Positions 22,395-30,971 of a stretch of DNA of 38,211 nt are shown one piece after another; position 1 is the first letter of the stretch; every line of letters begins with the position of its first letter. The notes below the pieces were generated by a model. That model saw only the letters and a program-made list of their open reading frames with translations, was not told where the DNA came from and searched no databases. Location of the stretch: the NCBI GenBank assembly GCA_021784125.1, contig JAJXTF010000005.1, positions 1 through 38,211 on the forward strand. The letters are read 5' to 3'. The position numbers and the translations under genes are program-made. Source of the DNA: Pseudomonadota bacterium. Lineage in GTDB: Bacteria > Pseudomonadota > Gammaproteobacteria > Burkholderiales > Casimicrobiaceae.

Positions 22395-23090
22395 CTACGG
22401 CAACTCGGCCGCAGGCATCCGGGCCAGGATGATCCCGATCTTGCGGTTCAGCCCCGGGGCGCCCTGATGGTACTGGTAGAAGCGGGGATTGGGCGCCATG
22501 GCGGCCAGCCGCGCCGCCTGTGCGGCGTCGAGACGCGAGGCCGGGATGGCGAAATAGTGGCGCGCCGCCGCGTCGGCGCCGAAGATGCCGTTGCCCCACT
22601 CGATGACGTTCAGGTAGAGCTCGAAGATTCGGCGCTTGTCGAGGATCGACTCGAGCATCACCGTGATCACGGCCTCCTCGCCCTTGCGCAGCCAGGTCCT
22701 CGATCCCGACAGGAACAGGTTCTTGGCGAGCTGCTGCGAGATCGTCGATCCGCCGGCGACGATGCGCCCGCGGCGCTCGTTCTTCTCCAGCGCCAGCGCG
22801 ATCCCGTCCCAGTCGAAGCCCTCGTGCTCGATGAACTTCGCGTCCTCGGCGGCGATCATCGCGCGCTTGAGCGGGGTGGCGATGGCCGCATAGGGAACGA
22901 AGCGGTACTGCAGGCTGGCCCGCGGATTCTTCGCACGCATGACGGCGAGCCGTTCCGCCATGAACGCGGTCTCGCGCGGCGGGTGGTCGCGCCACCACCA
23001 GATCATCGCCGCGAAATAGGCGTGCAGGACGATCAGCGCCGCGAGCGCGGCCCAAAGCGCGTAGACGCCGAGGCGCTGCAGGCGCTTCAC
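22395..23090 (-). CDS. mtgA: Monofunctional biosynthetic peptidoglycan transglycosylase
   Basis: AAEDAKFIEHEGFDWDGIALALEKNER, AGGSTISQQLAKNLFLSGSRTWLRKGEEAVITVMLE. Confidence 0.95.
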   Translation of the reverse strand: MKRLQRLGVYALWAALAALIVLHAYFAAMIWWWRDHPPRETAFMAERLAVMRAKNPRASLQYRFVPYAAIATPLKRAMIAAEDAKFIEHEGFDWDGIALALEKNERRGRIVAGGSTISQQLAKNLFLSGSRTWLRKGEEAVITVMLESILDKRRIFELYLNVIEWGNGIFGADAAARHYFAIPASRLDAAQAARLAAMAPNPRFYQYHQGAPGLNRKIGIILARMPAAELP

Positions 23091-23093
23091 GGC

Positions 23094-24158
23094 CTACTCG
23101 CCGTGCAGCTCATCGCCCCGCGCGAAGGTCCAGGTGCGCGTGATGTACAGGATGTCCGTGTCCTTGCGGATGTCGTCGGGGAAAGGCGCGTAGGGTGCCG
23201 CCATCTCGACGATCTTGACGGCTGCCGCGTCGAGGATGCGCTGGCCGGACGAGTGGTTGACCTTGACGCTCTCGATGCTGCCGTTGGAGCTTATCGCGAC
23301 CGTCAGCACCAGGCTGCCGTAGAGCCGGTTCTCGCGTGCCGCTTCGGGATAGTTGAGGTTGCCGATGCGCTCGACCTTCATCCGCCAGTCCTCGACGTAG
23401 CGGGCAAAGCGGTATTCGGTTGCACGCGCGCCGATGTAGCGGCGTTTCGGACGCTTCTGGTAGGCGTCCATGTCCTTGGCGATCTGCGCCTCCAGGCGCA
23501 TCGCCTCGAGCGTCTTCTGCATCAACTCGTTGGCCGTCGGCGACTCCGTGGGCGCGACGGCGTCGACCGGCTTGGTCTCCGGCATCGGCACCGACACCGT
23601 GGCGCTGCGCTGCGTCAGCATTTCCTGCTTCGTGTTCTCGGGCGCCGGGGCGGATGCCGCCGCAACCGCGACATTGTGTTGCGGCTTGTCCTGCGGCAGC
23701 ACCGGCAGCGGCGACTTGGCGCGTCGCTTCTGGTCGGTGTTGCCCCCGCCGTCGAGGTTCGCCTGGGCGAGGATGTCGGCCTTGGTCGGCCGGGTCTGCG
23801 ACTTGGCATTGACCAGCGCGACCTCGAGCGCGGGGCCCTTGTCCCTGAAGCGGTTGAAATCGAAGGGACTGAAATGGACGGCGAGCACGATCGCGTGGGC
23901 GGCGATCGACGCGCCGAGCGCGATCAGTGCGACCCTGCCGTACCGGGACTGCGCCAGCGACTCGGGGGGAATGCGCGCCGGGGGAAGCGCGCCGGCGTAG
24001 GCGAGCTGCCCTTTCCTCGCGGGCGCCGCAGCCCCGGGCGCCGGCACCGCAACCCCGGGCGCGGGCACTGCCGCGAGCGGCGCTGCGGAGGACGAAGCGG
24101 ATCGTACGACGCGACGGGGCAAGGTGGTCAGGGCAGCCAAGGCGCAGGACCGGGGCAT
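23094..24158 (-). CDS. TonB-family energy transducer-like protein (start uncertain)
   Basis: One TM segment, Pro-rich middle, C-terminal NLNYPEAARENRLYGSLVLTVAISSNGSIESVKVNHSSGQRILDAAAVKIVEMAAPYAPFP. Confidence 0.82.
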   Translation of the reverse strand: MPRSCALAALTTLPRRVVRSASSSAAPLAAVPAPGVAVPAPGAAAPARKGQLAYAGALPPARIPPESLAQSRYGRVALIALGASIAAHAIVLAVHFSPFDFNRFRDKGPALEVALVNAKSQTRPTKADILAQANLDGGGNTDQKRRAKSPLPVLPQDKPQHNVAVAAASAPAPENTKQEMLTQRSATVSVPMPETKPVDAVAPTESPTANELMQKTLEAMRLEAQIAKDMDAYQKRPKRRYIGARATEYRFARYVEDWRMKVERIGNLNYPEAARENRLYGSLVLTVAISSNGSIESVKVNHSSGQRILDAAAVKIVEMAAPYAPFPDDIRKDTDILYITRTWTFARGDELHGE

Positions 24159-24204
24159 TGTAGCCTGCTCATGCCGCCGTCATAAGCCCCGCCGGGCCCG
24201 CCGA

Positions 24205-26055
24205 TCAGGCGGCCACGCCCGCGTAGCGGCATTCGAGGGCCGGCTGCAGCAGATCGACGCGCAGTATCGCCACCCGTACGCGCGTTTCCGGCGCGCTCTC
24301 CGGCATGTCAGCAAGCCTGACGAACAGCGGCAGCCGGTCGAAGCGAACCAGCGTGTCGCGGATCACGCTGGCCGTGCATTCGCCGGCGCCCTCCTGCAGC
24401 AGCCAGCGCAGGCACCAGTAGTGTTCCATCCGGTCCTGCATCTCGGCATATTGCGAATACGTCGCCTCGAAATCGGCGAGGGCCGCGTGGAGCTCGGCAT
24501 CGTTGTCGGCATAGGGGGGCCGCTCGCCCTGCACGACCGCCAGCAACTGGCGCTGGTTGACGAGGTCGCTGTAGCGCCGCAGCGGCGAGCTCGCCCACAG
24601 GTAATGCGACAGCCCCAGGCCCTGATGCTCGCCGGGCCGGGTGCTCATCCTGACCTTGCCGCCGGCCTGCACGCGATACAGCCCCGGCGCACCGGCGTCC
24701 GCGATGCGCCGTCCCCAGACGTGATTGACGTGGATCATCAGCTCGGCGACCAGCCGGTCGAGCGGATTGCCGCGGCTGCGCGGGACGATCGCCACGCGTC
24801 CGGGCTCGCCCGCGGAAGTCCCGTTCCAGTCGATGTCGAAGCTGTAGTCGATGCGCGCCGGATCGGACTTGCCGCGAGCCTCGTAGAGCCGCGTCGCGAA
24901 CTTCCACAGCGCGCGCAATTCGCCGATCCGGCGCGACTCGCCCGGGGCCGCCAGGTCGGTCGCGAACGCCTCGGTCAGCGCGTCGAGCCGCAGGTTCGCT
25001 GCAATGGGCACGCGCTCCAGCACCGTGCGCTGCCCGAGGATCTCGCCTGCAGCCGTCGCCTCGACGTACAGCGACAGCGCCGGGGGGCTCCTGCCTTCGG
25101 CGAGCGTGAACGCCGCGACGGCATCGTCGGGCAGCATCGTCAGCTTGCGCCCGGGCATGTAGACGGTCGACAACCGGGAGCGGGCGATCGCATCGAGCGC
25201 GCTCCCGCGCAGGATCGCGAGCGCCGGACAGGCGATGTGGATGCCGATCTCGACGTTGCCGCCGTCGAGCCTGCGCACCGAGAACGCATCGTCGATCTCG
25301 GTCGTCGCGGCATCGTCGATCGAGAATGCCTCGACCTGCGCAACCGGCAGCTCGGGGATCGCCGGCAGATCCCCCCAGGGCGGAAACGCAATGCCCGTCG
25401 GAAACGATTCGACGAGGAAGCGCCGGAAATGGTAGTCGTGGGTCGAGGCAATCGCGCCGCAGGCCGCGAGCAATTGCAGCGGATTCGACTTCTGCACCTC
25501 GCAGGCGGCATCGAGCGCCTTCCATTCGGGCGCATTCTTGTCCGGGCGGTAGAGCAGCATGTCGAGCTTCGCTGCCAGCGCTTCGGGCAGGCGGCCCTGC
25601 CCCAGGTCGGCGGCCCAGGCGGCGATGTCGCGCGCTTCGCGCGCCTTGCGCTCGCGCGAGGCCAGCGCGGCCTTGAGCGCCTCGGGCGGCGCCTTGCGAT
25701 AGCGCCCGCGCCCTTTCCGATAGAAATACATCGGCGCGGACGACAGCGCGAGCGCAACCGCGGTCGATTCGGCCGCCGCAGGCGTACCCCCGAAATACTC
25801 GCGCGCGAGCTCGTCGAAGCCGAACTCGCCGTCGACCGACACCTCCCACAGGAAATCGGGGTCGATGCCGGCGACGAGCTCGTGGGCGCGCGCCATCGTC
25901 TCGGCAGGCGAGGGCGCGGCGAAGCGCAGCAGCACGTGTGCCGCCTTGATCTTCTGGCGCTTCCCCGACGCGGCCTCGACCTGCAGCGAAGCGTCGTTGT
26001 CGGCGAGCAGCGTCCCGGCCTTCAACTGCCCATCGTCCTCGAACAGCACATTCAT
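24205..26055 (-). CDS. RNB-domain exoribonuclease (RNase II-like)
   Basis: 616 aa; SIDDAATTEIDDAFSV catalytic motif, YLWASSPLRRYSDLVNQRQLLA. Confidence 0.9.
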   Translation of the reverse strand: MNVLFEDDGQLKAGTLLADNDASLQVEAASGKRQKIKAAHVLLRFAAPSPAETMARAHELVAGIDPDFLWEVSVDGEFGFDELAREYFGGTPAAAESTAVALALSSAPMYFYRKGRGRYRKAPPEALKAALASRERKAREARDIAAWAADLGQGRLPEALAAKLDMLLYRPDKNAPEWKALDAACEVQKSNPLQLLAACGAIASTHDYHFRRFLVESFPTGIAFPPWGDLPAIPELPVAQVEAFSIDDAATTEIDDAFSVRRLDGGNVEIGIHIACPALAILRGSALDAIARSRLSTVYMPGRKLTMLPDDAVAAFTLAEGRSPPALSLYVEATAAGEILGQRTVLERVPIAANLRLDALTEAFATDLAAPGESRRIGELRALWKFATRLYEARGKSDPARIDYSFDIDWNGTSAGEPGRVAIVPRSRGNPLDRLVAELMIHVNHVWGRRIADAGAPGLYRVQAGGKVRMSTRPGEHQGLGLSHYLWASSPLRRYSDLVNQRQLLAVVQGERPPYADNDAELHAALADFEATYSQYAEMQDRMEHYWCLRWLLQEGAGECTASVIRDTLVRFDRLPLFVRLADMPESAPETRVRVAILRVDLLQPALECRYAGVAA

Positions 26056-26094
26056 GGAAAGGCGCCGGCGGCGGCGTCACTCGGAGGGGGCGCA

Positions 26095-26117
26095 ATTATA
26101 GCCGCGCGCCGTAGAAT
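26095..26117. promoter_or_regulatory. Candidate divergent promoter elements for the RNB gene (-) and aldo/keto reductase (+)
   Basis: TATAAT on - strand at 26100-26095; TAGAAT on + strand at 26112-26117; no convincing -35 seen. Confidence 0.4.
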
Positions 26118-26145
26118 GCCGGATTCGACGATGGGGAAACCTGCG

Positions 26146-27159
26146 ATGGAATACCGGCGGCTCGGAAACAGCGGCCTCGAAGTGTCCCGCGTGTGCCTCG
26201 GGACGATGATGTTCGGCGACCGGACCGGCGACGCCGAGGCCGGCGAGATCGTCGCCCACGCGTTCGATGCGGGCGTGAACTTCATCGACACCGCCGACGC
26301 CTATGCCGACGGCGGTTCGGAGACGATCACCGGCGCCGCGATCCGGGCCCATCGCGCGCGCTGGATACTCGCGACCAAGGTCGCCAACGTCATGGGCGGC
26401 GCGGGCAACGAGCGGCCGCACACGGGCGGGCTGTCGCGGCGCTGGATGTTCCAGGCCTGCGATGCCAGCCTGAAGCGTCTTGGCACCGACTGGATCGACA
26501 TCTACTACCTGCACCGCGACGACCCGAAGACGCCGCTGGCCGAGACCGTAGGCGCGATCGGCGACCTGATGCGCGCCGGCAAGGTCCGCTACTTCGGCGT
26601 GTCCAACTACCGCGGCTGGCGCATCGCCGAGACCATGCGCCTGTGCGAGCGCATGTCGGTGCCGCCGCCGGTCGTCTGCCAGCCGTACTACAACCTGCTG
26701 AACCGGATGCCCGAAGTCGAGATCCTTCCCGCCTGCGATCACTACGGCATCGGCGTCGCGTCGTATTCACCGATCGCGCGCGGCGTGCTGACCGGCAAGT
26801 ACGCGACCGGCGAGGTGCCCGCGGATTCGCGCGCAGGACGCAAGGATCCGCGGATGATGCAGACGGAGTTCCGCGAGGAATCCTTCGCGATCGCGGATAC
26901 GCTGAAGGCCCACGCGGAGAAGACCGGACGCACGGCAACGCAGTTCGCGCTCGCGTGGCTGTGGGCCAATCGGGTGGTCACGTCGGTCATCGCCGGGCCG
27001 CGCACCTTCGCCCAGTGGAAGGATTACGTCGAGGCGCTCGGCACCGCGTGGACCGACGCGGACGAGGCGCTGGTCGACTCGCTGGTCGTGCCGGGGCATG
27101 CGTCGACGCCCGGCTACAACGATCCCGCCTATCCGTTCCACGGGCGCCGGCGCGCCTGA
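26146..27159 (+). CDS. Aldo/keto reductase
   Basis: MEYRRLGNSGLEVSRVCLGTMMFGD; NFIDTADAYADG; WIDIYYLHRDDP; KVRYFGVSNYRGW. Confidence 0.93.
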   Translation: MEYRRLGNSGLEVSRVCLGTMMFGDRTGDAEAGEIVAHAFDAGVNFIDTADAYADGGSETITGAAIRAHRARWILATKVANVMGGAGNERPHTGGLSRRWMFQACDASLKRLGTDWIDIYYLHRDDPKTPLAETVGAIGDLMRAGKVRYFGVSNYRGWRIAETMRLCERMSVPPPVVCQPYYNLLNRMPEVEILPACDHYGIGVASYSPIARGVLTGKYATGEVPADSRAGRKDPRMMQTEFREESFAIADTLKAHAEKTGRTATQFALAWLWANRVVTSVIAGPRTFAQWKDYVEALGTAWTDADEALVDSLVVPGHASTPGYNDPAYPFHGRRRA

Positions 27160-27164
27160 ACCGT

Positions 27165-27791
27165 TCAGCGGCCCGGGTTCGACGTCGCGGGGGGCGGCGT
27201 TGCCGGCGCGGACCCGCTCGCCGCGGGCGAGGTCGAGGCCGACGACCCTGCGCCCGAGGCGTCGGCGTTCAGCGCCTTGATCACGTCGTCGGTGATGTCG
27301 ACCGACTTTCCCACCCACAGCGCGTCCTGCAGGATCAGGTCGTAGTTCTGCGCCTTGGCGTAGCTCGTCAGCACCTTGTCGAGCTCGCCTTTCAGCCTGT
27401 CGAGCTCCTCGAACTGCCTCGCGCGCAGGTCCTCGTTGAACTGCTGGCGCAACCGCTCGATCTCCCGCGACTGCAGGTCGAGGTTGCGCTCCCGCGAGGC
27501 ACGCTCGTCCGCCGACAGTCCCGGACCCTGCTTCTCGAGCTGTGCCTGGGCGGTCCGCAGCGCTTCCTCCTTCTTCGTGATGGCGTCGTCGCGCGGCTTG
27601 AACTCGCGCTCGATGCGATCGTGCGCGGACTTGGCGGCGGCCGACTGCTGCAGGATGCGTTCGACGTGGAGCACGCCGATCTTGTAGTCCGCGGCGAGCG
27701 CCGGCACCGCGGACGCCAGCAGCACCGCAACGGCGAACGCCGCGCGCGCAAGGCGCAGGCGGCGGGGCTTCGACGGATATCGCATGGTCAT
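27165..27791 (-). CDS. OmpH/Skp-family periplasmic chaperone-like protein
   Basis: Signal peptide ending AVPALAA then DYKIGVLHVERILQQSAAAKSAHDRIEREF and coiled coil. Confidence 0.83.
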   Translation of the reverse strand: MTMRYPSKPRRLRLARAAFAVAVLLASAVPALAADYKIGVLHVERILQQSAAAKSAHDRIEREFKPRDDAITKKEEALRTAQAQLEKQGPGLSADERASRERNLDLQSREIERLRQQFNEDLRARQFEELDRLKGELDKVLTSYAKAQNYDLILQDALWVGKSVDITDDVIKALNADASGAGSSASTSPAASGSAPATPPPATSNPGR

Positions 27792-27808
27792 TCGAGCCTG
27801 CCCCGGGA

Positions 27809-28702
27809 TCATTGGTTCGCGATGCCGTGCGGAACGTGGCCGGCAGACACGTGCACCGCGGCCGACGCGACGTGCCGGGCCTGGTCGTCGAAGAAGATGT
27901 CGGCGCCGAAGGCGCGAAGAAATTCGCCCTTGTCGAGGCCGCCGAGGAACAGCGCCTCGTCGATGCGGATGTTCCACGCGCGCAGCGTCCTTATGACGCG
28001 CTCGTGCGCGGGCGCGCTGCGCGCCGTCACCAGCGCGGTCCGGATCGGACTGCGGTCCTCCGGAAAGTCGGCCTGGATCCGGTGCAGCGCCGCGAGGAAT
28101 TCCTTGAACGGTCCGCCCGAGAGCGGCGTCGTCGCGGCTTCGCGCTCGCTCTGGGCGAACGCGGCGAGTCCTCCGGCCTGGTACACGCGCTCCGCCTCGT
28201 CGGAGAACAGCACGGCGTCGCCGTCGAAGGCGATCCGCAGCTCGTCGGTCTCGTTGCTGAAGACGCTGGGGAAGATCGTCGCCGCCGCGTAGCCGTCCTC
28301 GAGGGCGCGCCGGACGTCGCCGGTGTCGGCCGAGAGGAACAGCTGCGCCCCGAAAGCCGGTACGTAGCGCGACGTCGACTCGCCCTTGGTGAATGCCGCA
28401 CGCGTGATGTCGAGGCCGTAATGCTTGATCGAATTGAACACGCGCAGACCGGTGTCGGCGCTGTTGCGCGAGAGCAGGATCACCTCGACGTACTGCTTGG
28501 GCAGCCGGTTGAGACGCAGGAGCTTGGTGACCAGCGCAAAGGCGGGCCCCGGCGCGAGGATCTCGTCCTCGTGCTCGATCTGGTACTGGTGGTAGCTGTC
28601 GACGCCCTGCTCGGTGTAGACGCGATGGCTCTCGGCAAGATCGAACAGCGCCCGCGAGCTGATCGCGACGACGAGCTTGCCTTCGAGCGTGGGTGCGGCC
28701 AT
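27809..28702 (-). CDS. Cytosolic 5'-nucleotidase (NT5C1-like) family
   Basis: 297 aa; LVVAISSRALFDLAESHRVY, LLSRNSADTGLRVFNSIKHYGLDI, DEALFLGGLDKGEFLRAFGADIFFDDQ. Confidence 0.88.
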   Translation of the reverse strand: MAAPTLEGKLVVAISSRALFDLAESHRVYTEQGVDSYHQYQIEHEDEILAPGPAFALVTKLLRLNRLPKQYVEVILLSRNSADTGLRVFNSIKHYGLDITRAAFTKGESTSRYVPAFGAQLFLSADTGDVRRALEDGYAAATIFPSVFSNETDELRIAFDGDAVLFSDEAERVYQAGGLAAFAQSEREAATTPLSGGPFKEFLAALHRIQADFPEDRSPIRTALVTARSAPAHERVIRTLRAWNIRIDEALFLGGLDKGEFLRAFGADIFFDDQARHVASAAVHVSAGHVPHGIANQ

Positions 28703-28751
28703 GGAGCGAATACTACCGCCCGCGCGCGATCCGCGTTGGCGCGTCCTTCAC

Positions 28752-28837
28752 CCCCACCCCTTCCCTCACCCCATCCCTCTTCCGCCTCGCTCGCGCTCGG
28801 CACCCTCTACCGCGCGCGGGAGAGGGAAGGGGTGGGG
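28752..28837. repeat. Long inverted repeat/nested hairpins, GC-rich repeat family
   Basis: CCCCACCCCTTCCCTC (28752-28767) perfectly complementary to GAGGGAAGGGGTGGGG (28822-28837); inner CCCTCT-A-CCGCGCGCGG-G-AGAGGG. Confidence 0.92.
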
Positions 28838-28844
28838 CGACCGA

Positions 28845-30128
28845 TCAAGCCGCGCGCTTCAGGTCCCGCTCGAGCTCGCGGAAGGTCGCGCGGATCCGGG
28901 CCACGGCCCAGGCGAGGTCCTCGCGCCGGATGTTGAGCGGCGGCGCGATGCGGACGACCGTGCCGTGCGTGTCCTTGGACAGGATGCCGCGCGCGAGCAG
29001 CCGGTCGACGACGGGACGCGCGCCGACATAGCGGGGGTCGACCTCGATGCCGACGAACAGCCCGCGGCCGCGGACGTCGCGGACGATGTGGCTGCGCAGG
29101 TCGGAGAGCTCATCGAGCAGCCACGCGCCGAGCTCGGCCGAGCGCTCGACGAGCTTCTCGTCCTCCAGCACGTCGAGGGCGGCTATCGCGACCGCAGCGG
29201 CGAGCGGATTGCCGCCGAAGGTGCTGCCGTGGTCGCCGGGATGGAACACCTGCATCAGGTCGTCGGTCCCCACCAGCGCCGACACGGGCAGCAGTCCGCC
29301 ACCCAGCGCCTTGCCGAGAATGACGGCGTCCGGACGCACGCCGTCGTGCTCGCTGGCGAGGAAGCGCCCGCAGCGCCCGAGGCCGGTCTGGATCTCGTCG
29401 CAGATCAGCAGCACGCGATGCCGGCGACAGATCTCGGCGCAGCGCGCGAGATAGCCCGGCGGCGGCACGATGATGCCACCCTCGCCCTGGATCGGCTCGA
29501 CCAGGAACGCGGCGGTGCGCGGCGTGATCGCACGCTCGAGCGCCTCGGAATCGCCATAGGGGATCGTCGACAGCCCTGCCGGAAACGGACCGAAGCCGTC
29601 GCGGTACTGGGGTTCGGTCGACAGCCCGATCACGGCAATCGAACGACCGTGGAAATTGCCGTCGCAACCGATGATCTCCGCCCGGCCTTCGGGAATCCCC
29701 TTGACCTTGTGTCCCCACTTGCGCGCCGCCTTCAACGCGGTCTCGACCGCCTCCGCACCACCGTTGGCCGGAAGCACGCGATCGAGCCCGGTCAGGCCTG
29801 CGAGGCGCTCGAACAGCCGCGGCAGCGCGGCGTTGTGATAAGCGCGGGAGGTGACCCCGAGCTGCTGGGCCTGGGCGACGAGCGCGCCGAGGATGCGCGG
29901 ATGCGCGTGCCCGAAGCTCACCGCCGAATACGCGCTCATCAGGTCGAGGTAGCGGCGGCCGTCGACGTCGGTCAGCCAGCTGCCTTCGCCGCGCGCGAGC
30001 ACGACCGGCAGCGGATCGTAATTGTTCGCGCCGAACGCCTTTTCGCGAGCGATGAGGTCGGTTGCGGTGTCGGAAAGCGGAAGCGGGCGGAACGCGGGTT
30101 CGTGGCCCGCGCGAGGCTGCGATGTCAT
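28845..30128 (-). CDS. rocD: Ornithine--oxo-acid transaminase
   Basis: 427 aa; FGANNYDPLPVVLARGEGSWLTDVDGRRYLDLMSAYSAVSFGHAHPRI; LICDEIQTGLGRCG. Confidence 0.94.
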   Translation of the reverse strand: MTSQPRAGHEPAFRPLPLSDTATDLIAREKAFGANNYDPLPVVLARGEGSWLTDVDGRRYLDLMSAYSAVSFGHAHPRILGALVAQAQQLGVTSRAYHNAALPRLFERLAGLTGLDRVLPANGGAEAVETALKAARKWGHKVKGIPEGRAEIIGCDGNFHGRSIAVIGLSTEPQYRDGFGPFPAGLSTIPYGDSEALERAITPRTAAFLVEPIQGEGGIIVPPPGYLARCAEICRRHRVLLICDEIQTGLGRCGRFLASEHDGVRPDAVILGKALGGGLLPVSALVGTDDLMQVFHPGDHGSTFGGNPLAAAVAIAALDVLEDEKLVERSAELGAWLLDELSDLRSHIVRDVRGRGLFVGIEVDPRYVGARPVVDRLLARGILSKDTHGTVVRIAPPLNIRREDLAWAVARIRATFRELERDLKRAA

Positions 30129-30380
30129 CGCGTGCTCCTTGTGAAAGCGAGCCGACCGCGACGACGGGAAACCGATCAGGAAAGTCGCGCGCGGGCGGCA
30201 GGGAGCGCCGCATGGGCTTGTGGCCGCGGCGCGCTCAAGCGTTTGGGAACGGATTCCGACTTCGCCAAGTCATGCAGCCAAGCATAACCCGGGCGCGACC
30301 TGCCCGGCTAGATGCACCGCACAAGACGACGCGCACTGCGGAGCCTGCGATGGCCGAATTGCCGCAGCCGCAACCTGCGC

Positions 30381-30971
30381 TCAGGCACGCTGTAATGCAC
30401 AAAAGCCAAGGATCGCAGGAATCTGCTCGCCAAAACCGGAAAAGGCATGGTCCCCGCCGCCCTGGACGCATTGCCAGGCCCCGGCGTAGCAATCGATCGC
30501 CTTGCGGTAATCGAGGACCTCGTCGCCCGACTGCAGCAGCAGGAGATAGCGCGACGGCCGGCTGATGCGCGCAACGGCCATGGCACGCAACTCGGCGAAA
30601 TGCGCGCCGGTCACTTCGAAGCTCTCGCCGGTGTACATGTTCGTCTGCTTACCGGCGTGCGCCTGCAGATCCTCCCATGGCCTGACGGCGGGATTGATCA
30701 GCACCGCCCGCGCCTCGTGACGCTCGGCTGCGCAGGTCGCATAGAACCCGCCGAGCGAGCTGCCGACGAAAGCCAGCTGCGCAGGGTCGACGCTTCCGGC
30801 GATGGCCGATATCGCGGCCATCGCGCACGAGGGGCGGTGCGGGAGCTCCGGAACGTGCAGGATCGGCCGCTGCTCGGCGGGCAGCGCGGCGATCGCCTTC
30901 GCCAGCTGCGTCGCCTTCGTGCTTTGCGGCGACGAGCGGAATCCGTGCAGGTAGACGATCGTCGGCGTCAT
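30381..30971 (-). CDS. YqiA/YcfP-like alpha/beta-hydrolase esterase
   Basis: MTPTIVYLHGFRSSPQSTKATQLAKAI; LAFVGSSLGGFYATCAAERHEARAVLINPAVRPWEDL. Confidence 0.9.
   Translation of the reverse strand: MTPTIVYLHGFRSSPQSTKATQLAKAIAALPAEQRPILHVPELPHRPSCAMAAISAIAGSVDPAQLAFVGSSLGGFYATCAAERHEARAVLINPAVRPWEDLQAHAGKQTNMYTGESFEVTGAHFAELRAMAVARISRPSRYLLLLQSGDEVLDYRKAIDCYAGAWQCVQGGGDHAFSGFGEQIPAILGFCALQRA

Noticed and set aside
24025-24075. Degenerate 21-24 bp repeats in the tonB-like N-terminus (PAPGVAVPAPG)
   Set aside because: Ordinary Pro/Ala low-complexity coding sequence; copies are imperfect and give no extra signal.
20787-24185. 1132-aa plus-strand ORF opposite mgtE, mtgA and tonB-like
   Set aside because: Antisense shadow ORF with His/Arg/Asp-rich composition; no recognisable domains.
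24124-26145. N-terminal extension of the aldo/keto reductase ORF (24124..27159)
   Set aside because: Extension is antisense to the RNB ribonuclease; family start MEYRRLGNSGLEVSRV fits ATG 26146.
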